From Geosiphon pyriformis (Eukaryota; Glomeromycota; Glomeromycetes; Archaeosporales; Geosiphonaceae): 64,000 nucleotides of DNA. Positions 11,655 to 24,060 of this stretch are shown piece by piece (position 1 is the first letter of the stretch; each line of letters begins with the position of its first letter). The stretch is taken from NCBI GenBank assembly GCA_016748015.1, contig JAAOMT010000770.1, positions 40,231-104,230 on the forward strand, in the 5' to 3' direction. Made by a program: the position numbers and the translations under genes. The notes beneath the pieces were generated by a model, which was given only the letters and a program-made list of their open reading frames with translations, did not search any database and had not been told where the DNA came from.

Positions 11655-14459
11655 AAATTGTTATTTTCACAGGTGATATTCACTAGGGATGGATAGTAAC
11701 AAACTTGGTGAAAATCTATTTATCTCTCTATAAATTAAATTTTGAAGTACACTTTGGTTCTTTAGTCAAGATCACCACACAAAGGAATAAATCTAGATTA
11801 AACTTTTAATTCAACATGAAATATTAGATTTTGATTTTGATTTTAAAATTACTAGAATCTTCGAGAGTATTTCTGAGCACAAAACTTTAGATGATGAAAA
11901 TTTTAATCAGGGCATGCTACGACAAATTTAGGCAAAGTGGACATTAATGATTGGGGATAAAATCTTTTCCTTTGCCCAATAACAGCATTCCTGGTGAAAG
12001 ATAGTAAAATTCAAAGATAAAAGTATTGTTTGCAAGAGAAATAAATTTACATCTTCAGCAGTTTTTATCCAAAAAATGGACTTTTTGAAAACAACCATCC
12101 TGAGATTATCATGCTACCTCTCTTTTTAATTGACTATGTGAATCTTAATGGTGCTATTCTCTTTGCAAAACCAAAGAAATTTTACAATAGAACCATTCAA
12201 AGTTAAAGACAAGTGTATTTTTTTTATAAGTACAGAATCTCTTAAACAGTTCTTTATTCATCTTAGGAGAACAGAAAGTGATGCTAATACCATTTTCTTT
12301 TTTATTCACTTTGTGGAATTTGTGAACTTCTTTTTGATAGTTTTATTTACCATTAAGTGTTAAAAGCATTGGTTTTATTCTCTTTTCCGTAATAATAGTT
12401 ATCTAATTTGCTTTTAAATTAGTAGAAATTGGCTAAAATAATTAATATAATTATATTTCAATAACTATAAGTGCCGGATATTAACAAACTAAATTTTTTT
12501 GACTTGGCATTATTAAAAACCACAAAACTGTATCAAAAAAGATAGAAAATAAAATATTGCTAACAAAATAAATAAATAAGAGCAGTTTATATATTCAGCA
12601 TTACTATAATTACTTTAATATCAATAAACAAATATATATATATATATATATATATAATCCAACAAAATTATATGTTTTAATAAAACAGAAGTACAAAGAT
12701 CTAAGTAACTAATTTATCATACAAATTAAATATAAAGATAAATAAACACAAATAGAAGCCACAATAATCTTGATTTTATATTTTTAATATAAGTATATAA
12801 AGTTAATTGATAAAACTAGGATCTATAACAAACTAAAAACAATAATATCTTGAAACCAGATTATAAAAACTTTTTCAAGTCTATAATAACATTAAAAATG
12901 ACAAATCATTGTAGAAGATGTCTTTTATAACTTTAATATGAAGCACAATACAAACAGTATGTTTATTTTATTTTGTAGCTTTATTATGATAATATATTAA
13001 AGTTTAATAAATTAAACTTCAATGTTGTTAAATGTCTTTATTATTCTTTTTTTTTGACTCTAATAATGAACAAAAAAAGTGCTTTTATCAGTGTTTGTAT
13101 ATGTTTTTTATATATTTTTTTAAGTTTCTAAAAAAAGAACTGGGATCGGTCTTTTTCATCTATATCCAAAAAATAGCATATCAATTACTAACCAAATTAA
13201 TAAGCTGATACAAATGTTCCAGAATAGTCCGGCATATTCCTAATTAACCGTTTCCTCGTGACAATATAACTGTGCTAAAGTAAAAAACTATTGAAAAAGA
13301 AAAAAGAATTGAAACTTTTTAAATGTTAAAAAACATATTCAAATAGTCTGCATAATTTTCAACAAAAATAAATAGAAAATTTGAAAATTGGAGTTAATTA
13401 AATTCTTATATGTAAGTGTTTTCTTGGTATTTTTTATTTAATTTTTGTTTTTTATCATATTTATCATTATTTATGTTTTATTTTAGATTACAATATTGCT
13501 GAATACATATGTTATGCTTTGTGTTTAAAGTTACTTAAAATTCTTTTACAAATTGCCCAATTCAATTCAAATATGCTTCTGTTATTTTGTTAACCTAAAA
13601 AGTAGAGATAAATCATAATATATATTAATTTACAAGTATTTATTAACAGCCATTATAACTGTATTAGAGACTATTTTTTCCAACATAATCTAGTTAGTTA
13701 AAGAAGATTGGTTGCAAAGAATTAAGAAAAAAAATTAGAAAAATAATCTTGTTTATTATTTAATATATTACATAAATTTCTTTTACAAAATCAAACAAAA
13801 TTATTTATATAGCAAACAATAAAAATATGAGAAAAATTTTCACTTTTAGAATTGGTTATGATTGTATATTAGTGTTTATCTTAACATTGAAAAAAAAGTT
13901 TAAAAATATTGTAAAAATAAAATGCAACAATAATTAATAAAAATATATTATTATAACTAAATCAATTTTTAATTTTTTCTTAATTCTAACACTTTTAGCA
14001 AAAAAAACATAATAACAAAGATACTAAAATATGTTAAAAAAAAGTGGTTCTAATATTTTAACTAATTGGTTTAGTTAGATTAACAGTAAGGTAGTTAAAT
14101 TTTTTGAGTACTACATTTAAAAAAATTACTAATTACCAAAGATTCTATTATTAAATTAAAAAACCATCAAAGCAGGCAAGATAATTATTGTTTTGGGTTA
14201 TTATTTCTGAACTTATGATTCTGGTTGATTCTAAGATTTACACAGAAACTGAATTGGCTAATGACTTCATTCCCAAAGTTGCAATCTTGTGCATAGTTTA
14301 CGTTGGAGTTGAATCTGTCGGTCAAGAAACGAACAAGCAAAGCTATTTCATTTCTCGGATGAAGATGAACGTTTAGTATGAAAATCAAGTAAACTCACCA
14401 AGATGCTTCTCTCAAATCCGAGATACAACGTCAAAAATTAATGACAATTGAGTAATTTT
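11655..14459. other. AT-rich spacer
   Basis: AT-rich DNA with a (TA)n run at 12632-12656. Short frames at 12148 and 14188 have no recognisable content. The last ~100 bp may already belong to the transposase relic that follows. Confidence 0.4.
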
Positions 14460-14830
14460 TTTCACAACATTATGGCGTATCATTGATGGAAGGTTTTACG
14501 CTAAGCTTTTGTGACAGCATGTTTAGAAAATTCTTGGAAGAAGTGGCCCTTTCAAAAAGATAACAATCCCAAGTGTACGAGTTGATAGCTAAAGACCTTT
14601 CTTACCGAGAAAGTCATTAACTGATCGTCTTGATCTAAATCCTATTGAAATTTTATAGGCGATAAATTCAATGTCACATATTAAATTGTTATTAATAAAA
14701 TCTGTTACTTTCGGCCTTTCCAACAATATGAATTAGAAAAAAATAGACACCTATTTGAATAAACATCATTATATGATCCTAAATTTTCCCAAGGATTAAT
14801 TCAAAAATTCTGCGTAAATTAGTGAGTTAG
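14460..14830 (+). mobile_element. Tc1-like transposase relic
   Basis: Two hallmark catalytic-region motifs of Tc1/mariner DDE transposases appear in order on the plus strand. WPFQKDNNPKCTS (14544-14582) corresponds to the QQDNxxxH segment with the second catalytic Asp. DLNPIE (14632-14649) corresponds to the segment before the third acidic residue. Stops and frameshifts separate them, so it encodes no working enzyme. Upstream the sequence near 14470-14520 resembles the MVWG region in broken form. Terminal repeats were not found. Confidence 0.65.
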
Positions 14831-15137
14831 CTTTTATTGCGAATATTTTTTGTCAGAAGCATTTAATTATTACAACTGATTTAATTGCGAAAAAAAAACA
14901 ATAAATATGGTATTGGGTCTGATGAATTTATAATGTAAATAAATCTTTTTTACTAACACGAGTTTGAATATTAATTTTACAATATATTCACAAAAATGAT
15001 TTCTTCGGATTTCAAATACTGTATTTTCTTCAACAATACATTGACACTGGTAATGGGGCTTTTCAATGACAATGGACAAGTACTTGTAGAAAGATTATCA
15101 TCAAATTTTACGCCTTCACAACTCACTTTAGAAGATA

Positions 15138-16290
15138 GTGGAATCTCTTGGTCCAAAGGCCCAAGACATAAAGAACCAATATTTATCAGCAGCAAAAAGG
15201 TTTCGATTTGAAGCAAAATACATTTCCAATAGTACCAATCCTATGACTTTAGCCTTTTTGAAGCGAATGGTTCATGTAACCAATACGCCATATTGTTCTA
15301 AAAGTAAAGAAATTGGAGATGGGAGTCCACAATTAATAAGTAAGCCGCTTACCTTGGATATTTATTGGCTTAGATTTGAATTTTGGCATTTAATCCTGAC
15401 TTCATTTTTCTTAAAACTGACGCTTTTGTGTGCCCAGAAAGTCAAAATATATATTAAGATACGCTCGAGGTACGATATAAATTCATTTTAAGAATTAAGA
15501 AAAGTTTTCAAGTTGCTAAAAGCTTTATTAAAATTCTAAAAAGGATCTAAACTGACGCCATGACAATGGCAATCCAGAAAATTTTATTTTTCGAAAATGC
15601 ATGATAATCCCCACGTTTAATTTGATACAGATTTACAAAGAATAATTGATATCCTATTTAGATGTAGATTAATCGCTAAGTATTACTATAAAGTCATTTG
15701 ATTCCCAAAGATAACTTTTCTATAATTGTAACTGGTCATAGTATTGGAGGTGGTAAGTGATGCTCTCACAATTTTGAAATTTTATTCTTTTTCATAGCAT
15801 ATGCCATGAGATTGGCAATGCTGATTTTAGGGACAATTAAAAACAGTTGTTACATTTGAACAGCCAAGGATAGGAAATGAGTCTTATGCTAAAATATATA
15901 TCATCAGTGATACTAATCTTTCGTGTGACCAATACCAATGACTATATTCCGCAGTTTCTTAAAAAATCTCAATCTGGTATCGAATACGTGCATCATGAAA
16001 CTGAATACTGAATTGTTGAAGATTGTGAGTGCAATCACGAAACAGAACAAAAGTAAAGAAAATTATCAGGCGTAAAAATGTTCTGGATCTGCAAAAAAGT
16101 CAAAAAAAGCTGTAGAAAATAAAGCAAGTATTGAATCTTTTAAGTTATGTGATAAATTAAATTTGACTTTACTTTGTAAATTTAGAAATGCAACTCTGGA
16201 ACAGATGGACTGGTTGTCAATGTTCACCATGGACCATATTTTGGAGTTATTTTTGGTCAATGTGAAGATTTTTTTGATATGACAAAATAA
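15138..16290 (+). pseudogene. Class-3 (fungal) lipase pseudogene
   Basis: Several lipase motifs lie in the right order but in different frames. The nucleophile elbow is VTGHSIGG (15726-15751), interrupted by a well-formed intron (GTAAGT ... TTCATAG) that restores GGAYAMRLAMLIL. TFEQPRIGNESYA follows near 15850-15892, but is reached only by a frameshift. RVTNTNDYIPQF (near 15925-15960) carries the catalytic-Asp region, and YVHHETEYW holds the catalytic-His region, with TGA in place of the Trp codon. The end reads HHGPYFGVIFGQCEDFF and stops at about 16290. An open frame at 15138-15491 may be the N-terminal part but is not recognisable. Fungal class-3 lipases are secreted acylglycerol hydrolases. 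The number of breaks makes a live gene unlikely. Confidence 0.72.
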
Positions 16291-16384
16291 ATTATCTTTT
16301 ACTTTGATAGCTTATTACATGTAAAAGTTTTCTGTTTTAAAATAAATTCAAATGATATGTCATGTCAGGTTTTTTGAAAAAAAC

Positions 16385-16498
16385 GGTTAAGATCAATGAG
16401 ATTAATTGGATTGGGTTTGGGTCAAACTTTTCTTTGAGAAAATTGGTAGCAATATTGGAGGTGTGTGGTCTTGGATTATCTTGTTGAAACCAAGTTAA
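16385..16498 (-). mobile_element. Tc1/mariner transposase fragment
   Basis: On the minus strand an uninterrupted segment reads FQQDNPRPHTSNIATNFLKE, followed by lysine and a broken PIQLI region. This matches the WQQDNxRPHT block around the second catalytic Asp of Tc1/mariner transposases. Stops flank it on both sides, and it lies directly after the lipase relic on the opposite strand. It is a short fossil of an element, not a gene. Confidence 0.7.
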
Positions 16499-19400
16499 TC
16501 AGGTGATAATTTTTGGTTTGACACTATAATTTATATATATTTTTTGAATTAATGATTAAAAATCATTTAAAATTTTAATAAGTTTAGTACTTATTCATTT
16601 TCTATTGTATATATATATTAATAGTTATTTTCTTACCAGAATTTGAAAACGATAATATCTAAAGCTACAAATAAAGCTGAAAGCTATATTATTTTGATAT
16701 AAATACCCTTAAATCTTTTTCAAAAAAAAATCAAATTTCGATTTGATTTTTTTAATTAATAAAAATTCATTTTTTTGATTAATAATCTCATTTTCAGTTT
16801 AAAGTGATATAAAGAATATATTTCTCATAAATAAAAAAAAAATTTTCGGTGTCAAAATGAATATGTCATCTCCTTATAATCAACTAACTCGTTTTTGGAA
16901 AGTAAAGCTTAATATAAATTTATTTTAATTTTTAACAATTAATTTTCATTACTCGAAAAAAAAAATCTATTTCATACAAAAATTATAATATATACATATA
17001 TAATTTATGCCAATAATATTACCAAATGATAATAATTAAAAATTTTACTCATGTATTCTTTTAATGTGTGTTTATTAATTATTTGAAATTTTAATCCATT
17101 TTAAGTCTTTTAAAAAAGTGACAGAGATGCAATCATTCGACTTTTTTGTTTTTGGCTTTGTTTCCCTGAATTTGGGTAAAAATTTTCCTTTTTTTGAAAA
17201 CAATCTTTTAACAATCAATTTATTTTGGTTCAGCTTCCCCCTTTTATATATTATTTAAACTGCATGGCAAATTTTAAGAATGCCTCTAATGCTTATTTTT
17301 AATTAATAATGTAATTGATTGAAGCATATTTTTTGGGAGTCTGCTATATTTTTTTAAAAATTCAATTTTTATTTCATGGTTTCAAAAAAAACATGATATT
17401 TTCTCTACACTATTCTTTCTGGCCAAAATTTAAAAGATCAAAAAGAAAAATATAAAAAATTTAATAGAAAACCAGCAATCTGGAAACTAATACTTTTTTA
17501 TTTTAGAAATTCCCAATCTTATGAATTTTCTATTTCAAATGTCTTTTTAAGAAATTCTTAAAAATAGTTTAAATAGAAGAATTATTATTTCTTTGACTTT
17601 AGCCAATCTACCCTATTGCCTACGTAATTAATCCAACAAACTATCAACAAGCTTTCCAGCAAAACTTGAAATCAATCATCTCGTACACTTTCAGAATTTC
17701 TTCTCCAATCCATGGACTTATTTACCACTTGACTAGTAATCATTTTTACTCCTTTTAACATAAAATTTGTCATTTTTTTAAAAAGTAAGTAAGATGTTTA
17801 TTATTTTTTAAAATCAACCAAGATTCCTTCTACAGCCTCCAAATACCGTTGCTGGATTTTCGAACCGATTCAATATCAATATCAATATCAAATATTGCTT
17901 TGATTTGACTAAGGTATATTGAATCTCCATGAATTGGGAGTTGGCTTATTGATACTTGGAGACGTAAATAAAGTTTTGCCTGGAAAGAAAATCAATAAAT
18001 AAGATATTTCTTGTCATATAAATAAGACCTGCTTAAAAAGTAATGATACTAAATAAAATTAGTTATTGAATTTTTTTAAGGATTTAGTGAAGAAATATTT
18101 TTTTTTTCTTTTATAATTTTACTTATATTGAAGAATAAAGACAAGTTTAAAAAAAGGAAAAGTCCTGTTAACTTATTTTGTCAAAAACCAAAGAAAGTTT
18201 CATAACTTACAAATAATTACTTGGTTAATTTTTATCTAAATTTGTAAAAATTTTATCACTTTATGATAAAATAAAAACTAATTTTATTTTAACAAACTAA
18301 TTTTAATACATTGATAAAATTTTTGATTATTATTTTTAAAAATAATTTAAGATTAAACATTAATGATTATTAATTTCTGCTGTCATTGTAACAATGATGA
18401 TAACAGTAATGGTGGGATTTTACAGGGATTAATAAAAGAACATGTAAGAAATAACCACATTAATCTGGTTTTGTTACAGTATGGCCCAATTCATGTATTA
18501 CAACACATTTCAAAATTGCTAGCCGAAAATTTCTTTTTGTTTTATTTACGGAAAAACTTAATCAATCATACAGATTAAAATATTTCTTGATTTCTTCCAA
18601 TAATTGAGAAAAAAAACCTAATCACAATACAAATTAGTAAGTTTTTTTTTCAAATGTTATTACATTTAAATTGCTCGCTTACCAAGCTGCAAAGTAATGC
18701 CATCAATCACAGATATAAAGGCTGAGATTCCGTTAGTGTTATCATTATTCATACGATTAAAATTCGGGATTGAATATAATGTCAATTCAAAGAAAATTTT
18801 TTATTTCGGGTTATTTTGTGTGTATAAAGTTTTCAATGGAATAAAGTTACCAAAATATATTCCAAATATCGTAGCACTAGGCAATGTCATAGCATGTTAA
18901 CCTTTTTACCATTTGTCCCTGCATGAAGATGAGAATGCTGTGGTCAAAAGTTGGTGCATAAGATTATCAAAGATGCTTTCCTGGAATAAAGTTGAATTTT
19001 TTGGGACTTGAATGTGAACTAAAAAGTCCTCATGATAGATGATTGACTAAATTTAAAATTTTATTCAAGTTTGCCTATTTGTAATTAGCCTAAAGAGGAT
19101 GAAAAAGAGTTCTTTGTATTGAGAGAAATTTTTTAAGCAAGTAGTCTTTCGAATCGATCATTTATTATAAAATTCAGAAAATAATAAAATTAAAAAAAAC
19201 TTTCAGGGAAAATTACTAGGAAAAGGAAAAGGAAAAGGAATACATGTTTAAAATTGTCATAATTAAACATTTAGGGAATATTTGAAAAAACGTCATTATT
19301 TGAATGGACAGCTTATTGTTCTTAGCACATGAATCTGTGAAATAATTCAATATTGGGAAATAATCGAATAAATTATACTCAAAATATGATGATTAAAAAT

Positions 19401-20536
19401 GATAATTATTATGAAAATAAAGTAAATATTCTACTAACAAATTATCTTATCGTTTCCATAGTCAAAGATAATGGACTTGTTTATTATCAAAATTTCTAAT
19501 TATTTACCTCATAACCAATCTTGTGGGACCTTGTGCAGATTTGAATCGTTTCGAAAAATTAATTTTCAAGGATTTTCTCAAAATTCCTTTTTATTTTTCT
19601 GTAAGATTCTCAAATGATTTTTCCAATAGTGATACCGAATTCATAAGCCGGTTTATATCCGAGAAGTGTATCACGCTTGATATTAAAAAGTTTTTTTTTC
19701 CCAAAAACGATGTCAACGAACAAAAACTTAAAGATACGAAACAAGAGAAGCTTTGCAAAAGGATTTTGTTCAGTGTATCAATTGTTTCAAAGAATTAGTA
19801 ATGTCAACCTTCAATCATTTCTAAAGCAACTCTTTCGAAAAGCAAAAGAAACAGGGGCCGTAAGTCAATATTTTAAAAATTTAAAAATTTTATAATAATA
19901 ACCTTTCATGGGGTTAAAGCTTCTGTCGTTCAGTTTAATAAAAAAAAATAATTACACCGAATATGTTAGGTTCATACCCCTCCCCCTATAAAATAATTGT
20001 GATCCACTTCACCATTTTCCAAAATTAGAATCGATTTCTTTCATTCCAGAGTGAAGGCTGTCTAATCAAAATTGCTTGAGTAATGTTTTTGAGAGAGATT
20101 AGGAAAAAAACTTAATAAATTCCATATCCGGAGAAACCTTTTCTAAGGGGAAAAATCTCTATAATTGCATTTTTGTCAAATAAATCTTTCTCGAGATCCA
20201 TATTCCATTTGAAACTATATATATATATATATAGAGAGCTTTGCCAGTCACTGGTTAACGTTTCAAAAAAGTAAATAGGACTCCGTATTAATTTTAATGC
20301 CATAAACCAATTTTTCAACGCCCTGCACTTGTTTCTTCTTTTCAAATAATACCTTTGAATAGGGGAACGATTGACGGTTAACATTAAAACTTTAATTTCT
20401 CGTATTGATATTTGAAAATTTGTTTTTGTGCTTTTTTTGAAAAAATAAAAACACCTTTGAAAAAGTATTTAGAGCTAGGGTGTATATAAAAAATAACTTC
20501 ATAAAATCTCCCTTCAAAAATCCTATTTTTTTTTTA
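16499..20536. other. Spacer between lipase relic and receptor gene 2
   Basis: Mostly AT-rich. It contains an imperfect (ATCAAT)n run near 17873-17896 and (GGAAAA)n at about 19219-19240. Short frames at 18363, 18697 and 19523-19895 were inspected. The last shows basic, protein-like stretches (LFRKAKETGAVSQYFKNL) but no splice-consistent gene could be built. Confidence 0.4.
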
Positions 20537-21851
20537 ATGGAAGTAATGGGTTATTATGTGTCCGAGCATGATTTAGTCCAAGGTCAAGTAGCCGTTTGGA
20601 TATTTGGTACACTTAGTAATCTCGTCACTACTGGAATACTGTTTTGGATTTGTGCCAAAACATCAACAAATAAGATGATAGGTCGTCTTGTTGTAAATTT
20701 ATTAATTTCGGATTGGGTACAAAGTTTTGGCTTTGTAATGAGCTCTAATTGGATTTTTCAAGGTGGTATTTATGAAGGGTTTTTTTGTACTATACAAGGA
20801 ATGTTTTTGAATCTCGGTGACGTGGCTTCTGGTGAGCTATTTCAACTTTTCTCCATAAAAAAAAACTATTATTCTTTGATATTTCATCAGGCTGAGAATA
20901 AAATATCTCTTTTTGTTTTGTTTTGTTTTGTTTTTTCATTTTTTGTCAGGATGCTGGGCAATGTCAATATGTATTCATACATATCTTTTAGTCGTACATT
21001 CTTATGAATCAAAGTATCATCTAGTGATATCGATGGCAGTAATTTGGCCAGCAAATTTACTCATGATATTCATTGGACACGCTATACAAACGAAAAAAAA
21101 TGGTTCATTTTGGGCACCAGCGGGAGGAGCTTGGTGTTGGATATCAATCAACTATCCTTTATATCGTATACTCTTTCATTATGGTATAATTGTATTACTG
21201 GCAGTTTTCATGGTTGGTATGTACGCAGTAATGTATATGTCATTATGGCGCCGACAAAATACTACCCAGCGGGAAGCTTCAAGACAAGTTCTCCAGAGAA
21301 CTAGCAAGAAACTTGTATACTACCCAGTAGCATATGTTATTCTTGTTTTCCCTTTGGCTTTTCGTAAGTGTGATCAATCCAATTTAAATTTTTAATTTAA
21401 CAATAATTTTTTATTATCTGACCAATATTTCTTTATTCTCTATATCTATATATGGTAGAACGTTTTTTGGCCTTTGGCGGTATACAAATGCCATTCCCAT
21501 TGTAAGTATTCTAATTACTAAATTTTATTGATCTATAATTTTTTTTTCTCATTATAAATCCTTTCAATTCAACAACTTTTACCCAATATTTTTATATTTT
21601 ATAGTCTCGTGGCTGCTGGATGTATATTCGCGTTATCTGGAATAGTTAACAGTATAATATACGGGTTTACAAGACACGTGGTAACAATCACGCCAAACAT
21701 TTCATTTCGACAAGTACAAAAACGACCAATAAGCACTTCAAATGGCATCGATTCTTCAAAACCAATGAACACTTTTACTATTAGTGTGACAACACAGACT
21801 GAAACTCGACTTTCACATTGGAATCCGAATTTAAAAGAAGTAGAAATTTAG
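20537..21851 (+). CDS. GPCR-like seven-helix receptor 2
   Basis: Exons 20537-20831, 20950-21363, 21459-21501 and 21605-21851 join to 999 nt, 332 residues. Introns are GT-AG at the same positions and phases as in receptor 1; exon 3 has the same 43 nt and exon 2 is 414 versus 408 nt. The protein shows LVVNLLISDWVQSFGFVM in TM2, GCWAMSICIHTYLLVVHSYE in TM3, GGAWCWI in the extracellular loop, LWRRQ after TM5, YYP and PLAF in TM6 and NSIIYGF in TM7. The start is the first ATG after an in-frame AT-rich leader; a second ATG three codons later is also possible. The cytoplasmic tail is short (about 60 residues) and Ser/Thr-rich. It is inferred to be a G-protein-coupled plasma-membrane receptor of unknown ligand. 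Confidence 0.87.
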
Positions 21852-21934
21852 TAATGTTCTAAACTAAATTAATATTATTTACTTATTTTTTGTATTTGAT
21901 TTTGATTTTAAGTTGTAATTGTTTGGCTTTCTTC

Positions 21935-21960
21935 TTTTTTTTTTTTTTTTTTTTTTTTTT
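21935..21960. repeat. 26-bp poly-T run
   Basis: An uninterrupted run of T shortly after the stop codon of receptor 2, a likely length-variable site. Confidence 0.9.
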
Positions 21961-22619
21961 GTTTTGTTTGTAATATCAATCCTTTTAAATTTCATTATTG
22001 GGCTGGATTACTCCATCTTTCTGGAAAAAATATTAGAATAGAGTGTGTGTTGTTTGTCTGTATATAATTCAATCTTCAAATTTTTGATCTTTTTGTACAT
22101 TAAGTTTAAGCATATAAAGAACAGGCAAACCATAAGTTTTTTTATTTTGAGAAAAATGTCAAAAATTTATGGATGACAAAAAAATAAAAAAATTGAAGAT
22201 TAATAATGATGATTTTTTTAAAGCGTCCCTATCATTAAAATTAATTAATTCCTTTTTAAATCATAAATCGGTTTTTATATAGGATTCGCTTTGAAATTTT
22301 CAGTTTCGTTATCTTGAAAAAAAAAAATATATTTAGAGAATTAAATGCATCAAAAATTTTATTTTTGCAAGTTTGAACTGAATTTTTGTGCTCAAAATAA
22401 TTTTTTCATTCCTTTCCTATATCGTAAATTTATCTTAACTGACTGACCTCAAATACTTAAAGAACATCAACATTTTAATGCAAAATTAGTAATTCAGATT
22501 GAATTATTCAAAAAATTTTAATTTAATAAATTCAAGATTACTAATAAAATTAAATTTTTTTCACTATAAATTTATTTTTGAAAAATAAACGTCTACCAAT
22601 CGATCGGATAACACTTCTT

Positions 22620-23250
22620 TGACACGTTTTGGTGTCGAGTCAATAAATTGAAGAATTATCTTTAATGAAATAACATTTCAAGGAGTAAAGACTACCTCCT
22701 TCTATTCATGGCTTTCTGTTTCTCTCCATATATTTTCCATTTACCATTTCAAAGGTCATAATTTCAAAATTATCTTGGAGTTCTGATGATATTGCTTCTT
22801 TGGTGGTCATAATCATTGGCTTTCATATGCTTCACCGGTCATAAGTGAAGAGGTACATCCCTATACCATGATAGATTTACATCCACTTTAAACGGTTCCA
22901 CTTGTATGATCAGAGTTATAAAGCTCATTTTTATGACACCATAAACGAAAATTTTCATAAGAATAGAAGATTCTTCTGTCCAAAGAACACGTCGTCAATT
23001 CCTCTTTGATCCAATGATTACAGGCTTTAGACCAATTTAGCCGTTTGATTCGGTTTACTTCATTAAATCATTGGTTTCTTGTGCATTATATAAGATATGA
23101 TATTTTTCTTTCAGGGTTTTCATCAAAGTTCTAATGAATGTAGGAGAGAAAATCGTGTCACCCGTTTGAACAGTACCCCCAAAAAAGTCGCAATTTGCAT
23201 GTGTATCCCTTTTTGACTCGCCACCATTATAATATGACATCCACTCGTAC
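22620..23250 (-). mobile_element. Tc1/mariner transposase relic (leftward)
   Basis: Reading leftward on the minus strand, broken frames give the transposase order. VNRIKRLNWSKACNHW (near 23015-23060) resembles the block before the first catalytic Asp. A damaged segment follows that corresponds to the WSDE region, then FRLWCHKNELYNSDHTSGTV (near 22880-22945). Multiple stops and frame changes show it is dead. It lies head-to-head with another relic that reads rightward from about 23250. Confidence 0.55.
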
Positions 23251-24060
23251 ACTGCTAAAGGAAACCATTAAATCACTAAAATCACAAAGATGTTTGGACA
23301 TGACCCACAACAATATGCAGCTTTATTGTCAAGTATCAAAAAACTGGAAGATCACCAATACTTTCCAACCACCAAAAAAAATTTGCTGTGTCTAATGCCA
23401 AGGAAAAACAATATGCACCACTTCACGAAATTGTCAACAATTTAGGTCTTCCGTCAACTGCTGCAAATGTACTGTACAACTCTAGACTTCATTCAGATAT
23501 CGCAGAAACATATGCTTATACCCGTGTTAGGTGGTGCAAGGAATATAAAATTACAATTGGGCAAAATTTATCTTCTCTAGTAAGATGAGTGTGAAAATTG
23601 AGAAGCAATCATGACAACTAAGTGTTTTGGGGCACACTGGAAAATTTTTTAATGCTAATTGCTTAGAGCCTGCTTTCAAAAGTAGACGAAAATTCATAAT
23701 GGTTTAAGGGTGTTTCACGGGAGGATTAAAAAGATCATTATTATTTCGCGATGAATACAAAAAAATGATGAAAAAATAAATGCAAAAAACTTACATTAAA
23801 ATCTTAAAAACCAACTTGCTTCCCGTTTCACAAGGCAATTAAATATGTTAATGGAATTTGTCAGCAAGGTAACGCGCCGATCCATACTGCGGGAAATGGT
23901 TAAGGGAAAAATAAAATTACAACTATCAACTGGCTGGCGAATTCGCCCGACCTGAATTAATTTGAAGCTGTTAAAGGACAATATCCAAAAACATGGAGAT
24001 TATTACTCTGATCCCAAGCAGTCAAATGGCCGACAAATTGTTAATAAGATTTAATTTTTT
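23251..24060 (+). mobile_element. Tc1/mariner transposase relic (rightward)
   Basis: Plus-strand broken frames read RVRWCKEYK then a WAKFIFSS-like segment (about 23525-23590). Further on comes WLANSPDLN (near 23930-23957), followed by an in-frame TAA and FEAVKGQYPKTW. SPDLN with a following E/K-rich helix is the typical third-acidic-residue region of Tc1-like DDE transposases. The order and spacing fit a single decayed copy. It diverges head-to-head from the leftward relic. No terminal inverted repeats were recognised. Confidence 0.55.

Noticed and set aside
19523-19895. Two overlapping plus-strand frames
   Set aside because: Some basic, protein-like stretches, but no consistent start, splice pair or family.
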